From Albimonas pacifica (GTDB lineage: Bacteria; Pseudomonadota; Alphaproteobacteria; Rhodobacterales; Rhodobacteraceae): 64,000 nt of DNA. Positions 62,207-64,000 of the stretch are shown here, piece after piece (position 1 is the stretch's first letter; every line of letters starts with the position of its first letter). The notes below the pieces were generated by a model. It made no database searches and had not been told where the DNA came from. It saw only the letters and a program-made list of their open reading frames with translations. Where the stretch lies: NCBI RefSeq assembly GCF_900113695.1, contig NZ_FOQH01000001.1, forward strand, positions 642,345-706,344. Direction: 5' to 3'. The position numbers and the translations under genes were made by a program.

Positions 62207-63243
62207 GCCTGGACACCGATACCGCGACCCTGCTCGCCGACCAGCTCGACCGGCTGTTCGCGCAGAAGGTCGACGCGAAGCTCCTGCGCAAGGTGGAGGC
62301 CGGAGAGCCCGCCGCCGCCCTGGAAGCGGAGGTGGAGGCGCTGGGCCTGACCCTCGCCCTGGTGCCCGAGGAGGCCGGCGGCGCCGGGCTCGCCTGGTCC
62401 GAGATCGGCGGCGTGCTCGAGTCGCTGGGCCGCTTCGTCGCCCCCCTGGCCCTGGCCGAGCGCATGGCCGCCGGCTGGGCGATGGCGAAGGCCGGCATGG
62501 AGGTCCCCGAGGACGTGCCGCTGGCCACCTGGGACCGCCTGACCCTTTCGGGCGACAAGGTCTCCGGCACGGCGACGATTCCCTTCGGCCGCCCCGGCGC
62601 GAAGGTGCTGGCGACCGCCGGCGAGGGCGAGGCCGCGAAGCTGGTCCTGCTGGAGATCCCCGAAGGGCGGGCCCTGCCGACCATCGGCCGCGACCCGCGC
62701 CTGCTGGTGGAGTTCGCCTCCGCCGCGCCCCTCGCCTCCGCCCCCGACCCGATGGGCGGCGAGGCGCTGCCGGCGGCGCTGGCGGTGGTGCGCGCGGGCC
62801 AGATCGCGGGCGCGATCAACCACGCGCTGGCCGAGTCGATCGACTACGGCAACACCCGCGTGCAGTTCGGCCGGCCGATCGGGAAGTTCCAGGCGATCCA
62901 GCACCTTGTGGCCGAGCAGGCCGGCGAGGCCGCGGCCGCGAAGGCCGCCGTCCAGCTGGCCCTGCGCGGCATGGACGAGGCCCCCTCCTGGCAGGCCGCC
63001 GCGGTCGCCAAGATCCGCGCGGGGCTTGCGGTCGAGCCGGTCTCGGCCGTCGCCCACGCCGTCCACGGCGCCATCGGCGTGACCGAGGAGCACATGCTCC
63101 ACCACACCACCCGGCGCCTGTGGCAGTGGCGCGACGAGGCGGGCGACGAGAACGCCTGGTCCGAGCGGCTCGGCCGCGCCGCCATCGCCGGCGGCGGGGG
63201 CGAGCTGTGGAAGACCGTCGTCGCCCTCTCGGGCGGACGCTGA
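62203..63243 (+). CDS. Acyl-CoA dehydrogenase family protein (second, shorter subunit)
   Basis: A 346-residue ACAD-like protein. It has LALVPEEAGGAGLAWSEIGGVLE, the FAD-binding FGRPIGKFQAIQHLVAE and HAVHGAIGVTEEHMLHH. It lacks the well-conserved central FAD loop (SEPxxGSD), unlike the first subunit. This fits a heteromeric pair in which each chain contributes part of the site. ATG at 62203 inside the first gene's stop. Confidence 0.92.
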   Translation: MSLDTDTATLLADQLDRLFAQKVDAKLLRKVEAGEPAAALEAEVEALGLTLALVPEEAGGAGLAWSEIGGVLESLGRFVAPLALAERMAAGWAMAKAGMEVPEDVPLATWDRLTLSGDKVSGTATIPFGRPGAKVLATAGEGEAAKLVLLEIPEGRALPTIGRDPRLLVEFASAAPLASAPDPMGGEALPAALAVVRAGQIAGAINHALAESIDYGNTRVQFGRPIGKFQAIQHLVAEQAGEAAAAKAAVQLALRGMDEAPSWQAAAVAKIRAGLAVEPVSAVAHAVHGAIGVTEEHMLHHTTRRLWQWRDEAGDENAWSERLGRAAIAGGGGELWKTVVALSGGR

Positions 63244-63251
63244 CGACAAGC

Positions 63252-63273
63252 GCGGGGGGCTTCGGCCCCCCGC
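63252..63273. terminator. Bidirectional terminator hairpin with TTCG loop
   Basis: GCGGGGGGC - TTCG - GCCCCCCGC, 9-bp stem with a UUCG tetraloop, flanked by AAGC / TTCCG, between convergent ACAD and RidA-like genes. Confidence 0.8.
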
Positions 63274-63280
63274 TTCCGTC

Positions 63281-63682
63281 TCAGGCCAGCGCCACCATGC
63301 GGATCTCGACCAGCGCGCCGGGCAGGGCGAGGCCCGCGACCTCGACGGCCGTCCAGGCGGGGCAGGGCTCGGCGAATCTCTCCCCCAGCGCGGCCATCAT
63401 CAGCGGCATCTGCTGGGGCAGCCCGCCCTCGGGGCCGGCCACGTGGAAGGACATGATCTCGACCACCGCCTCCCAGCCGCGCCCCGCCTCCTTCAGCACC
63501 TGGGCCTGCAGGTCGAAGGCCGCGGCGATCTGGCCCGCCGCGCCCTGCGCCAGCTCCGGCGGGGTCAGCGAGACCAGCCCCAGCTGGCCCGACAGGTGCA
63601 GCAGCCCCCCCGCCCGGATCGCAGGCGTGAAGCGGTAGGCCCGGTAGTGGGCCATGCCGGGCGGCGTGATTCCCTCGCGCAT
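63281..63682 (-). CDS. RidA family protein (probably not an imine deaminase)
   Basis: A 133-residue RidA/YjgF-fold protein (about 40-133: LHLSGQLG ... PAWTAVEVAGLALPGALVEIRMVALA). The conserved catalytic arginine before the last strand (usually PxR) is Trp/Thr here, so the classical 2-imine deaminase activity is unlikely; this resembles the Rid1-7 subgroups. ATG at 63682 with AAGGA 8 bases upstream. Confidence 0.85.
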   Translation of the reverse strand: MREGITPPGMAHYRAYRFTPAIRAGGLLHLSGQLGLVSLTPPELAQGAAGQIAAAFDLQAQVLKEAGRGWEAVVEIMSFHVAGPEGGLPQQMPLMMAALGERFAEPCPAWTAVEVAGLALPGALVEIRMVALA

Positions 63683-63836
63683 CGGCGGATTCCTTTCGGT
63701 TACGTTGCGGCCGGCCGGCCTGGCGGCCCCCATGAGGCCCCATGACTGTTGCGCCCGCCCGGGAAACCCTCTATCCGGGCGCCGGCGAAATCCATGGGTC
63801 CGCCGCGCGACCCGACGAATGTGAGGAAAGACCGCG

Positions 63837-64000
63837 ATGGCGAAGGCGAAGTTCGAGCGCAATAAGCCGCACGTCAACATCGGCACGATCGGCCACGTCG
63901 ACCACGGCAAGACGACGCTGACGGCTGCGATCACCAAGTACTTCGGCGAGTTCCGCGCCTACGACCAGATCGACGGCGCCCCCGAAGAGAAGGCCCGCGG
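63837..64000 (+). CDS. tuf: Elongation factor Tu, 3' truncated by window edge
   Basis: The first 54 residues are unmistakably EF-Tu: [20 protein letters not shown] and the G1 P-loop [15 protein letters not shown], followed by switch I. ATG at 63837 follows GAGGAAAGACCGC. The preceding gap (63683-63836) holds no tRNA gene, so this is not the tRNA-Trp-adjacent tufB arrangement, and no ribosomal-protein gene is visible upstream. Confidence 0.97.
   Translation, partial: MAKAKFERNKPHVNIGTIGHVDHGKTTLTAAITKYFGEFRAYDQIDGAPEEKAR

Noticed and set aside
63683..63836. tRNA gene in front of tuf
   Set aside because: No cloverleaf or TTCGA T-loop found; only a short CCCGG/CCGGG hairpin.

Overview
The window is very GC-rich DNA from an alphaproteobacterium, most probably a Rhodobacterales/Rhodobacteraceae-like organism. 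Support comes from the regulatory block ptsH - EIIA(Man) - rapZ - hprK - chvG - chvI divergent from pckA, a small membrane-anchored protein with a VPLPA-CTERM-like tail, a short HprK, serralysin-type RTX proteins and GTG/TTG starts. No rRNA, tRNA, CRISPR array, transposase or phage gene was seen. The last gene (EF-Tu) and the first (ABC solute-binding protein) run off the window edges.

Layout. 1-3632: polyamine/opine-type ABC importer (binding protein, two permeases) plus a hydantoin/Asp-Glu racemase. 3797-10508: mixed metabolic and regulatory genes (GNAT, MmyB-type XRE regulator with a small membrane protein under a matching operator, RTX matrixin-like protease, SDR, class II aldolase, glpD). 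10591-14943: cobalamin genes (cobC-like phosphatase, cobS, cbiD, cobK) with a PNPOx-like protein. 15030-22594: regulatory PTS and ChvGI acid/envelope-stress block plus PEP carboxykinase. 22998-25584: AlkB, a small membrane protein and an O-antigen-ligase-like protein. 25819-30342: dnaK (behind an RpoH-like promoter), dnaJ and a SIMPL-domain protein. 30775-48338: a surface polysaccharide locus: two divergent KpsS-like proteins, Wza-like lipoprotein, VPLPA-CTERM-like protein, KpsM/KpsT/KpsE-like ABC exporter, RTX protein, BY-kinase, GumC/Wzz-like protein, ExeA-like ATPase, PrsT-like TPR lipoprotein and a serralysin. 48394-53379: NitT/TauT-type ABC importer with an arylsulfotransferase-like gene broken by a G-tract frameshift, divergent from a LacI-family regulator. 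53411-63243: CoA-thioester catabolism (SCP2-like thiolase + DUF35, acyl-CoA ligase, enoyl-CoA hydratase, IclR regulator, two overlapping acyl-CoA dehydrogenases), then a RidA-like protein and tuf.

The genes themselves mostly belong to known families. The less expected content lies between them. (1) A ~58-bp palindromic element occurs four times, with an inner stem that changes on both sides in one copy. (2) A second family of five hairpins has a conserved C-rich loop and unrelated, almost perfectly paired stems; four of them form two inverted pairs in the polysaccharide region. (3) A 134-bp-period non-coding tandem array lies at 56.9-57.3 kb. (4) A ~60-bp-armed inverted repeat follows pckA. 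(5) Matched operator pairs lie at the MmyB-regulated, acyl-CoA and LacI promoters.
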